A stretch of DNA of 64,000 nt from assembly GCA_013396525.1 (NCBI GenBank), contig VWYX01000219.1, positions 558,001 to 622,000 on the forward strand, given 5' to 3'. The notes under the pieces were generated by a model, which ran no database searches, was not told the origin of the DNA, and was given only the letters and a program-made list of their open reading frames with translations. Position numbers and translations under genes: made by a program. Each line of letters starts with the position of its first letter. The first letter of the stretch is position 1. The DNA comes from Chaetorhynchus papuensis. Its lineage: Eukaryota; Chordata; Aves; Passeriformes; Rhipiduridae. This document shows, one piece after another, positions 25,399 through 38,789 of the stretch.

Positions 25399-28300
25399 AT
25401 GTCCGACTCCCAGGCCTGGTTCGTGGCCCGGGCGCGCCGCCGCTTCGCCATGACCCGCGAGTGCGCCGTGCTGCTGCCCGGCGTCTGCGCCGCCCTGGCC
25501 GACCCGCGGCAGCCCGGCCTCGACGACACCTGCCTGGAGAAGCTGCTGGACTGGTTCCGCAGCCTGACGTGGTTCGGTGAGTGGCAGGGGCTGGCAGGGG
25601 ATGGTCCGACTGGACGGAATCGCGGAATAGTTCGGGTTGGAAGGGACCTCTGGTGATGATCCAGTCCAACCCCCTGCCAAGGCAGGGTCAGCTAGAGCAG
25701 ATGACACAGGAGCACGTGTCCAGGTGGGATTTGGATGTCTCCGCAACTATCTGAGGTGCTGTGACATCTGAAAATGCTGCGGGTAAACCCAAATTCATCG
25801 GTTCTAACAGGTGGCAGGGGGTACCTCAGCTCAGGGAACCGCCTTAGTGAGAGAGGACAGTCCTGGCAGTGACCTGCTGTTTTCTGGCCTCTCCTGGGCA
25901 GATTCGACTGCGGAGCTGCTGCAGGACAACCCGTGTCTGACAGAGCTCATCACCTCCGTGCTGGCCCTGCCGGATCCCAGCCCCAGCATCCTGTCCTTCA
26001 CCCTGCAGTTAGCTGGGATCCTCGCCTCTTCCGAAAGCCGCTTCCAGCTCCTGCAGGTGAGTCGGCCACCCGGGTACCTGCTGCTGTGTGTCTGTCTCCT
26101 CCTTCTGTATGGATGACCCCTGAAAATGTGCATATTCTGCTTCGTAGATGTATGGCTTACATGGAACAACTCAGCAAAAGTGGTATAACAAAGCCTGCAG
26201 TCACCATTCCTGTTCACTTCTCATGTAAAGCTGCTTCTCACTTCTGTCTCACCCCAGCAGGACTGTGAATGCTGATGTGTAGTGCTTCCCATTTTTAGTT
26301 CAAAAGAGTGTATGGGGTAACCCTACTTCACAGCAGTCACTGCACAGTACTGTATCCCAGGACAGATCCTCTAGATTTAAACTGCACTAATGGATGTCAT
26401 TTTCCCTCCATGGTAGGTTGACAGGAAAGTTCTGATTCCCTGCAAAAACGCAGGAGCTTTTTAAAGCCCTGCTTCCTACAACAGGGTACATTTACAGTGT
26501 AAAACTCAAAAGGCTTCATTCAGGGAAGAGATGTGTACAGGTGTATAAAGCAGTCTAATGGAGCTGTTATACATAAGTTGTCCCTTAGCACCTGGAAACA
26601 AAGCAGTTTTGGTTTTGAACACTCTAGTTTGTCCATATGTTACGTTTAAGCATGAGATTCTGAAAATTGCCCGTTTTAGTGATACTTCCAGCAAGAGGAG
26701 GTTTCGCTGCAGTACTGATACTCTTGACTCGGACAGAGCAGCCCCTTTGCTCACTGTTTGCTCTGTGTTCTGCTCTGGCCTCAGCAGGAGAAGCTGCTGG
26801 GGAGGCTCTTTGGCCGGGAGGGGCCGCGGGGCAGCGCGGCGTGGGAGGACGCGTCGGTGCGCAGCGCCTGGGTGAAGGGTGTGCACAGCATGGTGCACCA
26901 CCAGCCTGCCCTGCACTTCCTCTGCTCCACGGGTGAGTGCTGCTGGGGCTGGGGTCTGCCCATACCTGCTGTGTCCCTGCCATTCCAGTCTGTTGCTCAG
27001 GTGTCAAATGAGCGAGATGGGAGTCTTTGTTTATTTAAGATTAAAATAAGCCATTTGTCAAAACCACCAAACTCACTGAAAGATGTTGTTTAAGGTAGCT
27101 AAGCATTAAGTTAAATTCTGTTAAGTTAGTTGTGCATTTGGTTTTTTTCCTCCAAACACTGAAGATGGTGCTCTTTATAGAGGGGAAAGAATCCTCTATA
27201 GAGGGAAAATTGCCCTTACAAAATCAAGAGCTATCTGTATTCTTATTTGTAACTCCTACTAAAGGGTACATTTCAGCATTATTTTAGTGCACAAAAACTA
27301 AGCAGAGGCTCATTTATCTTTTAGTGTTTGCTCACATTTGCTATCCTGGTGTTGTTATGCAGGTATGTAAATTCTGTTAACAACACCAACTTTAGATCCC
27401 ATCTACAGAGGGGCCTAAAAGACTGACTGGTATGAAAGTGCAGCACGTGCTGCTGTCCATGGGATGGAAAAATGGTACTGATACTGCTGCTCATGTTTTT
27501 CCTACTGGTTATGTCCAGAGATGGTACAGGCTCTTTCCATAAATATACACTGAGTGTCCTGTCAACTCTCCTAATGTTACTGATGTTATATTGAAGTCTG
27601 GTCCTGCGTTATTAAACCCCTGAGGATCTGAAAACAATTTTATTTTCTTCTTCTGTTTGCTTGTTCTTAAGGGCTGGCTGACTTTGAGTAGAGACTACAA
27701 AATAAAGTATAAGAAAACCTCACCACCACCATTTAAAGCTGTGTGGTACCTGCATTAGAGTCATAAATGGTTGTTTTTTCCTCCAGTGACTTGTTTTGTT
27801 TTCCCACAGGAGGCATGGATGTGATCTTCACTATGCAAGGGGATCCCAGCCTGTTTGTGGCTTCAGCTGCCAGCCAGCTCCTGGTGCACATACTCACCTT
27901 CTCCCTAGAGTCTGAAATCTCAAAAGCTCTCGGTGCAAAGGAGTGTGAGTGGCCAGCCTGTGCCCAGATGATTGTAAAGCACATAGCAGAGTCACTGCAG
28001 TCCGGCTCTGCCTCTCACATCGAGCAGTCACTGAAGCTGTTGAGCAGTTTGTTTGGCAGCAGTTTTGGCAGTTGTTGTGCTGCGTGGACTGAAGTCCTTT
28101 GGTCAGACATAGCAAAGCAAATCGAATCCTTTCTGCAGGAGGAGACTGTTCAAGCACAGCCCGTGCTGGCCAATCTTTTGCTGAACGTGGCACGGTAAAA
28201 ATCTTCTGGCACCTTGGAGCCCGTGCTGAGATAGATCTGTTTGCCACCATGTGATGGTTGCACTTACACTTCTTTCTTCTCAGGTCCCCTGTGTTTTGTG

Positions 28301-31300
28301 GCGCTGAAGGCAGCTTTTGGGCATTAGTAACTTCTGCTCTGGAACACTTAACCCCAGTACAAGCAGGTCCTCTGGCAGTGGGACTTCTGAAGCTCTGCAA
28401 ATGGTAGGACTTGATGCAATGAAATTTCTGCCCTAGGCAGGTGTTTTCTGCTCCATAATTCCACTTTAGGTAGTGAAAAAGCACCAGGAAATCACCAGAT
28501 GAATACAGCACATACAGATACTGATTTACAGGGTAAATAACACGCTTGTTTTAAGATAGAAGGACACTCTTTTGTTGACAAGATATGCCTCTCTCTCAGC
28601 CTCCTTACACAGGATCCCATTTTCTATTTGCATGGCTTGATAAAGCTGCTTCTTAATTCCAGTTGCCATTTCTCCTTTGCTTTCAGTTAGCGAGGGAAGC
28701 TTGGAAGAAGGCTCAGATTGTGATACTGCTTTTGTTGCTCTGTCATTGCTGGCTTGTTTAAAAGCCTGCATGAAAATCATTATCCTGCTCAGCATTTGGG
28801 GGCAGGTATTTGGGAAGGAATTGAAGTGTTCTTGTTTTGGTAACTGCTGTTTCCTCCTTGAAGCCCACAAGATGTCAGGATTCAGGCACTGACTGTTCTG
28901 CTTCAGCCAATGGACTGTATTTTGAGAGCAGCCTCCCAGCCTCTGGAATATGCAGGTACAGTTGTGACAGAAAAGTTAGAGGCCGGTCTGCTTGCCAGTG
29001 TTTCAAGTGTCTGGTGCAGACAAAACTGGAGGGAAAAGAGTAGGAGAAGTCAAGGACAGTAGCAGTGTTTTTGGTAAATCCTACTGCCAGTTGCATTTGA
29101 AAGGAAATTCGTACTACATCACCTGAATACCTTGGTTAACTTTACAAATCACAGTCTTTTCTATTCATTGACAACCTGAGCTCTCCCCTTCTTTGTTCCT
29201 CTAGGTTTGCTGGATGAGTCTGTCAGTGATCCTGTCACTGTTGAAAGTCTCCTGTCCTCCAAGACATCTTGTGCTGGTCTCCTGTGTCAGACCCTTACTC
29301 ACCTGGAGAAGCTGCTGTCTCTGGTAACCTTCAGAGAGGGAAATAAGCCTGGGAATCAAGCTGGTCCTTTAAAGACAGTGCTAAGAGTGGTTGCCAACTT
29401 TCACAGTAGAGCACAACAGAGCATGGAGAGGAGTTGGTAGTGAGGGTTTCCATGGTTTAAGGAAATTTAGCACAGTAGACTCTAAATAGGAAAACAGAGG
29501 ACTACTGAGGCTCATGAAGAGGGACTGCACTTATGTTTTAAATCTGTCTTGATGAGCTTTGCTACCATACCTTACTTGTATTGCAGTTACTGATCCTGAG
29601 AAGAAACACAAATTGAACTGCTTTCCAAAGCAGCGAGAAGAATCTCCTTCCATCTCTGCAATAGTTCTTTGAAGAAAGAAAATTAATTTATTTGTACTTA
29701 TTGGCACTGTGGTACCTTAAGAACTCACTAGAAATTGCAATTTTTGCTGCCTTCTGACCAAAAACTGCTCTGTACTTGAGACTGTTGCAGGAAACACTCT
29801 TCTCTTTTTTTCTTTCTCATCCATTAGGAACATTTAAGAGTGGATTTACCCTGTGTGTCCTTGCTACGCTCTCTCATGACAATTTTACAGTTCTGCAATG
29901 GCTTCCTGAGCCCAGCTTCTCCTCTGGGAAGCACAATAAGCCGGAATTTGATCAATTGCTTCAGAGTGCAAAAGTCAGCTCTTGATGTCCTTGCAGCCCT
30001 CTCAGAGAAAAAAGGTGAGTTAATTTTTGCTTTCTTTCCAAAACAGTTTTACAATCCTGTGTCTTTCTGTATTTCAGCAGGGATTTTGCTGCTCCATCTC
30101 TAATTATTGGTCCTTTGGGTTTGTTTTCTCTGTTTCAGACTGTAACACACTCATAGGAAGTCTGTTTGATGTTCTTCTGGCATATCTGCACAGTCCAAAC
30201 ACCAGCCCTACTGTGAGTATAGAACTAGGGAGGGATCCAAGTCTATTAGCTTGCCCCAGTGGGGTGTAATTCTGAAAAATAGTCTGACCACAGTTGTTTC
30301 TTAGCATGCTTTGTACTAGAATACGTAGGAGATTTGTCTTTCCTGGGTGGCTTGCAGAAAATAGCTAAAATTCTCTTGAGCAAGTAACTGACCAATACAT
30401 TGAGAGTTCTTGAGCAGGCAGAAGCCATCATGTCTCCGAGTAGCACTGACATTGTCAACTTGACATGGCCATGAAGTATTGAATTATTTTTATTAAAGGG
30501 GTTTGGTTTTTTGCTTTGTTTCGATTGAGTGACTCCAGTGGCAACTGCAAATCCAAAGCTGGAGGTACTAGAACGTCGTAATGCTAAACTGAACACAGGA
30601 ATTTTCCAGGTGTTTGTTAGAAATTATTTTTAAACACCATTTATTTGTGGCTGGCTTCTTAGTAAGGAGGCATATACACTTGTTTACTCTGAGAATTTCT
30701 CCGTAAATTTAAGGCTAAAATGAATTTTACCTTTAAAGGCATAAAGGCAACACTGCCTCCTCCTGTAGTAAAGTAAATCTGCTTTACATTGCTTCAGGTT
30801 CTAAAGAAAACCTTTCAAGCTACATCCAAGTGGTTGGTGCACTTGCAGGAACTGTCCTGCTCCAACAGTCAGTGGCAACAAACTGAGAAGATTTTGGAAG
30901 GTAACGAAGCTGTTCCAGCTGGGACAAACAGCAGCCAGTGGCACATATGAAATCTGCCCCTGCCTGCCTTACCTGCTCAAAGCACTGGATTCACTTGTTC
31001 ACAGTTATGTTGAATTTAAGTTTAGCTGCCCAAATAGTGCTTTGCAGAACTCTGGGAGAAGCACACAGCAGCAGCAAGAGGGATTGTATCAGATGAAATG
31101 ATGCAGAGTTTGCACAGTGAGTGCTTCAGTATGGCTTGTTGCCTTTCATGCCCGTTCAGGTTTGTCACTTGCCTTTTACAGATGTGTTTCTGGTGCTGCA
31201 GAAGCGTTTGTGCAGTCCTTGCTGGGAAGTAAGAGATTCTTCCCTGGAGTTCCTCACTGCCATGGTTAAGTGCTTGAGAGGTAGGTGCAAAGATTTAACA

Positions 31301-33330
31301 GTTCAGATTGGAGGAGTATTTCTTTTAAAGCTGTGAAAGTCAGTCAGGCTGGTGAAGCATCTTCTGACTTGTAACTGGAGGGCTGAGAAAAGAAAGAAGT
31401 GTCAAGATTTTTACTCTTAGATCATTATCAAAATCCAACAAAAATATTAATAAACTTACCCTGCTTTTTCTGTTGAACTCAGATTGCTGTACCTGCCTTA
31501 ATGGCAGTTTTGGTGAGTTAAACTGAAAGGTGTTAAGACATGTCTGTCAAGGCAGGTGACAGTGCTTAATGGCAGATAACACTTTCTGGTTTTCAGTTTG
31601 CTCTGCAGCGGAGTCTGGTTTCTTTCAGCAGGCTGGGGGCTGGGCTATAGGAGGCTAAAAGCCTAGACCTGCTCTGCATGCTTGGGATTAATTACTGATT
31701 TTCCCCTTTCCTGGTGGCTCAGGCTTTGCAGCAGGTAGCACTGAGGCACTGCTGATTTTCCTACCGTAGCTCCGTGGCGTTGGAAGAGGGGGGGACGTTG
31801 TCGACTGCTGTTGTCCCCAGGTCACACAGGAAGTATCCAGCACACTCAGCTGTATTAGCACTTTACCCTCGAGCCACTTTTGTTTTCTCTGTCATGTGCC
31901 TGACAACTGGAAAGGAAAACTATTTTTATCTCCTTGAAGCAAAGGCATAAATTTGATGAGGCTGAAACCATGTCCCCGCTTGCCTGCAGGAAGTTTTTCC
32001 TTGCTGCTAAAACAACTGTAAACGCAATTTTCTAAGTTCCAGTGTCTGTCAGGGCTTGACTAAAAGCTGCTGGGAGAGGGGGAGCATCTGTGCTCTGGTG
32101 AGCAGCTGCGTGGTCCCTGCAGGCAGTGTCCATCTTTGTAATGAGGCAAAGAACTGTTTGCATTGGAAAAAGCTTCATGCTCGGAGGGAATAAAGTCCCA
32201 CTTCTCTGGATTGCTGTCTTGTTTACAGACCAGGAGGAGTTCAGGCAGCGTCTCCTGTCCTCAGAGGTGCTGAGGCTCACAGAAAACCTGCTGGAGGATC
32301 CGGAGAGCTACGTGCGAGCGAGTGCTGTGACTGCGGTGGGACACCTGGCCTTCATTACTTGCTTTGCTCCAGAGTCACCTGTCATAGGCAATCTGTGTAA
32401 CAAAGAGGTGGGATAACTTCTTGTGCATGAGCAGAACTACCCATCAGTTTCCTGCTGTACTGCTCATAACTTTCTTCCCAAGTTGTCTGCTCGTGCAGGC
32501 AGATTGCACAACCAGCAATGACAAGATTTTTTACCTTTGCTGTTCTTGTTTCTTTGCACGTTCCTCTGCTCACTGTGCTTTCTCTTTTGTCTTTTTGCAT
32601 CTAGAACACTGTAGCAAAGCTTCAGGAAATCTTGTCAACAGACTCAGAGGGCTTTCCTAGGAGGGCTGTGATCAGCATCTTCACCACGTGGCTGAGAGAA
32701 GGCTGCACGGGTCAGCTGGAGGATACAGAGCAGTTCGTCTCCAGAGTCATCCAGACTGTGGAGCATGACTTAGACTGGGAAGTCAGACTCGGTGGTTTGG
32801 AACTGGTTGAAGTTTTCTGTAGCCAGACCATTTGCCAGCTTTCCCAATGTCCCTATGCTCCTGTCTCCTCTGCAGTCACGAGTTCCACCCCTCAGAACGA
32901 GCTGCTGCAGGTGTTTTGTCGAGCAAAGCTGTTTGGGTTTTTGTTTCGATCTTTGTGTGACTGTGACAAACCCGTGGGGCAGAGAGCCTGTGATGTGCTG
33001 ATTGGCTTAAGAGGTCATTTCTACCCCGTGAGTACTTTGGAGAATCCACAAGAGATTGAAGATTCACCTGCAGGACGTGGCATTGCCTGGTTACAGAGGA
33101 CACTAAGACAGGGTTCTCTGGCCCAGCACTTCCCCACGGATGGTGGTGATGGGGTGGATTTCCAAGATCCAGAGAGTATGATGTTAGCTTTGGGTGCAAT
33201 AGACTTACTGGAGCTACATGATGAGCTAAATAAAAGTAGTGACCATGTGGAAGAAAGCCCTCAGTCCCTCTTACAGGACATCCTTGCTACTGTGGGGACC
33301 ATAGAGGATAATGAAGTTGACTGTTACTGA
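25399..33330 (+). CDS. BRAT1: BRAT1, BRCA1-associated ATM activator 1 (13 coding exons)
   Basis: BRAT1 binds BRCA1 and ATM in the DNA-damage response and, with WDR73, supports the Integrator nuclease INTS11 (family knowledge). Exons in agreeing phase: 25399-25576, 25902-26056, 26785-26932, 27810-28194, 28284-28403, 28864-28955, 29205-29323, 29828-30014, 30139-30212, 30798-30900, 31182-31280, 32229-32407, 32605-33330. They give 854 residues, against 821 in human. Matching blocks along the whole length include DDTCLEKLLDWF, SLFVASAASQLLVH, SKTSCAGLLCQTL, VLQKRLCSPCWEVRDS, DPESYVRASAVTA, DSEGFPRRAV and SSDHVEESPQSLLQD. The fold is helical-repeat (HEAT/ARM-like), clearest from about residue 520 on. 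The protein ends EVDCY. Human BRAT1 starts at the position of the internal Met codon at 25450, so the upstream ATG adds 17 residues. All splice sites are GT/AG and no break is seen. Confidence 0.95.
25617..25745 (-). mobile_element. CR1 LINE 3'-end fragment in BRAT1 intron 1
   Basis: GAATAGTTCGGGTTGGAAGG, then a CR1-typical CCAACCCCCTGCCAAGGCAGG stretch broken by drift, then the ACACAGGAGCACGTGTCCAG part. It is oriented on the minus strand, is 5'-truncated and is not coding. It starts 41 bases after the exon 1 donor. Confidence 0.85.
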
Positions 33331-33468
33331 ACACAGCTTTTGCGCTGAGGGAGCAGTGCTTAAGCAGTTTTCTTCTGGAAGAGAAGGATGGTTGTGTTAG
33401 CTGTTAAATGGGTTAGAAAATCTTTGCTTTAATACTGATGAATTTTTTTTTGTTAAAGTGTCATTTCC

Positions 33469-33474
33469 AATAAA
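33469..33474 (+). terminator. BRAT1 polyadenylation signal
   Basis: AATAAA lies 139 bases after the BRAT1 stop codon. A second AATAAA at 33592-33597 could serve as an alternative. Confidence 0.7.
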
Positions 33475-36400
33475 CTGTTATTTCTTTTTCAAAGTAAAAA
33501 CACTAAGAATGGCATTTGTTCTTTTATTAAAGTTGTCTTTTAAGAAAGCACCAGACCATGCCTACATAAGGAAGCATTTTAAATAAACAAAAGAGTGACT
33601 GAAAACAAGCTGTTAGAGTCTCCTTTTAGAGCCAGAGTAGCTAAAACTGATGGAGACTGGTTTTAAGGGACACTTGTTTTTACCTTTCTGTATCTTATTC
33701 TAAAAACAGAGCTCTCAGCTTCCCTTGTGCATTTTGAGGTCTAGAGCAGAATGTGGCATTTAAGGAGTCAAAAGCTGATCATCCTTAGCATTACAAATTT
33801 TCTCCTATAGATCACAGACTTGTTTGATCTCAGCAGTGACACCAACATGCTCACTTTGGTTTTAATTGAAGCCAGAAGCAAGTCCATTTTGCTGATTTTT
33901 TTTTTTCAAGTGCTCCTGTTTTCCATTCCTGAAGTACTCAGATAGTTTCTAACTTTTGAGAGAAATTGACACCTACAGCTTTTTCAAGAGGAATTTGATC
34001 TATGATTGATTTTTGTTAAAATTAGAGACTGGCAGCTGTAGTGTGAATGGCAACATGATTTGCTGAGAAAAAATTGCCAGTTTTTTAAAAACCTGGGGAA
34101 GACTGCAGTTTGCAACTTACTCCAGTGTCTTGCCATGTGCTAAGAAGCTTTCTGCAACCTAGACAAAAACCCAAACCAAACAGTACCTTTAGCAGTAGAT
34201 CAAACCATGGTGTGTTCTTTTCCAGTACTGAGGTGTTACTGAGCACCCTTTATCCTCCTGCAGCCTGAGGAGAGGCAGGAACACGACATTGATTTTAGGG
34301 CAGTGGAGGCTGTGGCATCTAAAGCACTGAAAGGACTTGTACAGCCTCCTCCCTGCAGCAGTACAATGGGGTGAGATGTAGTTTGGATCTCTTGCTGCTG
34401 AAGCTGAAGGTTTCTCTGTGCCTTTTGAGGAGAGCAGCATGCTTGCCTATTGCTGTATGCACAGCTTTATGTGTGACAAGGCCCTTGGGTGTTGGACCAG
34501 AAGCTGTTTTTAGGAGACAATAGCTCTGCTTCTGACACACCATTCTACCTGAGCAGGGTCTGCACCTGGCAAAAGACAGAAGATACTAAAATTCAGGCCT
34601 TTCCCTGCCACTGCATTCATTTCAGGAATGGAAAGCATTAGTGAGAGAGCAGGGATGTGCTTTTAAAGAAGTGTGGAGTGTTTGTGGAGCTCCAGCAGTC
34701 CCGTCTAGTGAGGGCACCACCGTTCCAAAAGCAGCATTCTGTGTTGACAGTAGGTCAGCTGTGCTCCAGGAGAGGAGACAGCAGGTTGCTGGGTGAACGC
34801 CTCCCTCCCGTTCAGTCCTGGAATTTTTCTCATTTCAGGGCTCTGCAGTTTAGGAGACTCCAAGGAATTATTCTGATAACAGCAAATTGAAAAAGTGAGT
34901 TGTTACAGAAGTGAAACTCGCTGCTTATTACCAAGGCCTCTCAACTCCCAGCCCTATTAATTTTTCATGGAAATCTTTTTTCTTTTTAATCAGCTGGGGT
35001 GAGGGTGACATTATGTTTGTAGCATCTGCCTAATCAGAGTCCAAAGCTGTGTTTATACATTTGTACACTAAAAATCAAATGTACAACAAACTGAGGGGAG
35101 CTCCTTATATCTAGAAGGGATATAAAGGACTTGTTTCCTCTTTCATTAAAAACCTCCACCTCCAGCAGCTCTGTGACAGTGCTGGCTCTGTATTTCTGTC
35201 CTGTCTGAACTCCCTGCTTGGCCTTTTGTTTTCTCTGCTGCTCCAGTGACAGCGGAGTCCCACTGACACCAAGGTGCTGGCACTGCCGTCCCACACCTGC
35301 TAACTGGGAGAAACAGGAAGGGTCACGGGCATCTGGGCAGTGTGTGGAACAAATGCCTGCGACTAGAGAGATTAAGGGAGATGAAAGCAAACCAAAAACT
35401 CCACAATTCCTTCTACAGAAAACAATGGGGTGGGATTTTTGAGCTGGAAATTTAGCTACCAAGTTTATGAGCACACACCAACAGCTACTGATGTGGATCA
35501 TCCCTCATGCTGGGATACCCTCTCTAGGATGCCCATCTTCACACACTTGAGGACTCATACAAGCCCTACCCCACTTGCTTACACTCTCAACCTATTTTAA
35601 ACACACTTCTTACCTACCTAGACTTTTCTTGCACCTCCACAAGGTCCTTACCCCAGCCACACAGCTTCCTGCTGGGTTAAGAATTACACTGTGGTGAGTC
35701 TTGCCAAGGAGCTGTGGTCATGCTGCACCTCGGGGGAAGGCTTGGCTCCCAAGGAGACAACTCTGAACAGCTCTGGCAGCCCCCAGGTGCATCCTGAGCA
35801 TTCACTTCAGCAAGTGCCACTGTTACTTAACCACTTCACAGCACAACAACAGCTGTCCCTCCAGAAACTACCATCAGCTCACTCCTGTCACACAGCACAG
35901 AGAAGGAGGGAGCTGCCTGACCTGCTCTTATGGACATTTGGGATGGATTTCTCTGGAAACTCCAGCATTCATCCCATTAGAGCTGTAGCTGTGCTCAGTT
36001 CCTGCAGGAGGCAGGCACCACTGAGAGTTTTTCCAGCACCCCCCCCAAACACAGAGCTGATTCTGGCAGAGGCTGTAGCCACACATGGGCCTCAATGCAA
36101 GAGGCAACGAGGCTCAGGACTGTCCTTTGCTTCTAAGAGGGCTGTGAACAGCAGGCAGGAGCAATACAGGTGGTATTGACACAAAACAACACAGCTTAAA
36201 ATTGTGTCCCTGGTGGCTGGTGCTGTGGAAGAAGAGAATTTTAAAGCTCATTTCAGCTCCTTATCTGCTCAGGGGCAATGTTGTGTTGTCTGATCTGTAC
36301 ACCGGTAGGAAATTCCTAGAGTTGCTTTCAACACATTTGAACAAAGCTCTGAAGAAAGGATTTATCCTTTAACTGCTCGGACTCAGACACTGGAGAGAAT

Positions 36401-38780
36401 AAGCATCTTTGGCTTAGCCCTGCACTCACAATGGCTTTATGAAAGCTGCCAAAGAAATGGCTGTTAATTTTCTGGTTTAATACACTAGACATTTACAATA
36501 CAAAGACTATTCTTTCCCTAATTATACTAATTGCACAACTTAGTCAAAAATGGGCCATAAATGTCTAGGGCTGTTGCTTCAGCTTAGATATACATGATCT
36601 GTGATTACAGATCAATTTGTGCACATCTTTGCAACTCCTTCTGTCCTCCTCTGATAAAATTTGCTCTATCTTTCAACACATATTCATCAAGGCTTCTAAA
36701 AACCAGTGTGCATTAGAGAGGAAACTCATCAACCAGCTCCACTGCAGAAGATCTCAGCAATTTACAATGGAAAAATATACCAGTAGCAGCAGCTCTGTGG
36801 TCTGTCTCACTTCCCCTCAGAGCAGTGGGTTTTGTCCTCTGTGGAGGAATAAAGCACCACTTCAGCAGGGCCAGACCTCAGCCTGCGTCAGCTGTGCTGC
36901 TCCAGAGGCAGGACAGGTCCTGCCTTCAGCCTGGGAGCCAGCACACACAGAAATGGGATTCAAAGGAGCAGTGTGTTCCTCTGGACAAGGCATGGCAGAG
37001 CTGGTGATGTGCAGCTGTGAGGAAACACATCCTGGGTGCTCTCCTAAATCCCACCCTGATGGAAGGGGGATGAGCAGCCCTCACCAAGGGTCCCTGCAGA
37101 GCTGCAGGTGCAATTACACACCAACTTCAGTTAAAGCAAAATGAAATTAAAGAAAACAGTGTTTCTATCTCTGGTATCAATACCCAGCCTCTGCTCGGAG
37201 CACAGCAGCTGAAAGTGTTTATTTACACAATAATAAACATATAACTATAACAGGGCTGCAAAGATGCCTTTCACACCTCTGCCTCCAAAAGAACCCATCC
37301 AAACCAAGCTAATCCCCACTTGCCTGGTTGTTAACCTCCATGCCAGGGCAGGAACCCAGTGTCTGGGACAGAGGGTGCACCCACCTCTTTGAGGGACGTT
37401 GCTTAGATCAGATCAAGTGTTAAACCATGACCTTTAACAGTTCCTGTAGAGTGTTAGAGCTTGAACTGTCTTGGGTCTGACCCTTTTCCCTCATTGTCAA
37501 TGCAAAGTATAGGTGGGAATTACCCTCAGGAGACAGAGATACCTTCAATCTTCAGTTGTCCCATCTCGTTGTCTTTCAGTCCCCACATTTCCAGGCTCCC
37601 TTGACCCCATATTCCCTGGGTCAGAAGAAGGGAGCAGGGATCTGGTGCTGCTGCACTCAGGCACATCCAGGCTGGTCCCTCATTTCTGCACTGAGAACTT
37701 TGGCCTCAAACCAGCTTCTGGGCTGGGCTGTGACCAGCACAGAGGAGCTGCAGAGCCAGGTCTGGCAGATGGTGAATGCAGACTGTACATCTTGAAACAT
37801 AACTTGACTTGGCCAAGCCAGCTCCTGAACAAACCCTTATTAAGCTGCATTAGCCATCACACTTGAAATCTGATTTAGCCCTTATAGTCTGGGGCACAGG
37901 TGAGTCCTAAAACCCATCACTCTCAATAAAAAACACCCTTGATGGGACTGATCTCATGATTACAACTCTCATTACGTGCCAGCAACAAAAAAGCTGCAGT
38001 TAAAACACAAATGGCAGCGGTTGCTAAGTGACAACATCGGTACAGGCTTGTCGCAGCCTTGAGACAAACAGCTGTGGCTGCACAGCAATCCTGTCTTGTC
38101 CGTGTAACTGAGGACAAAAATGCTGTTTTCATTAATGCTGTCTAGTAACCTTAACTTTGACCCGACAGAGTATTTTGTGCTTTAGGTTCTGACAAAGAGC
38201 CCTGTGAAAACAAGGCTAAACTCTAACCAGTTGAAGTGAGTTTGATTCAAAATACCTTTAATATTGCATGCTCTTTCAACATATTTTCTTCCCAGTGAAG
38301 TAGTGTATAAGACAACAGCACAGCTTTCTCAGCCAAATGGCCCATTTCTGAAAACAGGGAGCAGTGACAGTATTTTCAGTGAGGGTCATGTGAAACAACA
38401 GCAAAATCAACAAAAAAACCCAGCTGTTGGCTTCTAAAGGGAACCTGTGGGCTTTGTTCAACACCAAAGCTTTCAGCAATATTTGGAAAAGACAATAAGA
38501 TTTCAGATCTGTAAACAGCATTTATCCTCATAAATGAAGTATTTAAACTGTAAATTTAAAATTCCGTTAAATGATGGTTGAGTCACTCAGGAGCCTGAGA
38601 TCCAGCAAGGCACAAAGGGGTCACTTGCTCAGGGAAAGCACTGGTGGGACCAAGGTATTTAAGCACCGTTTAGCCTGGCTGAAAACCCCTAGAATAGAGA
38701 GACCCTAATTAGCACAACTGGCAGCTCAATGCATCTGAGGAAGATTATTTAGGAAAAAAAAAAAAAGGAGGAAAACCAGT
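33475..38780. other. Intergenic DNA after BRAT1, no gene seen
   Basis: Reading frames here are short, occur on both strands and show no family similarity or splice-consistent neighbours. I see no RNA gene and no recognisable repeat family. Confidence 0.55.
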
Positions 38781-38789
38781 GTTGCACCA

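Larger units (their letters stand above)
24600..25600. promoter_or_regulatory. CpG island of the IQCE/BRAT1 head-to-head promoter
   Basis: About 1 kb of very GC- and CpG-rich DNA covers IQCE exon 1 (minus strand), the 555-base gap between the two ATGs and BRAT1 exon 1 (plus strand). No TATA box is evident. The layout is that of a bidirectional housekeeping promoter. IQCE and BRAT1 are also head to head in human (family knowledge). Confidence 0.85.

Noticed and set aside
24574..25529. Long frames on both strands in the IQCE/BRAT1 promoter
   Set aside because: They are shadows of CpG-rich sequence. Only the 14-codon IQCE exon 1 and BRAT1 exon 1 splice in phase into conserved exons.
35691..37144. 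Two frames of 162 and 175 codons after BRAT1
   Set aside because: No family similarity and no promoter features. Their composition is as expected by chance for GC-moderate DNA.
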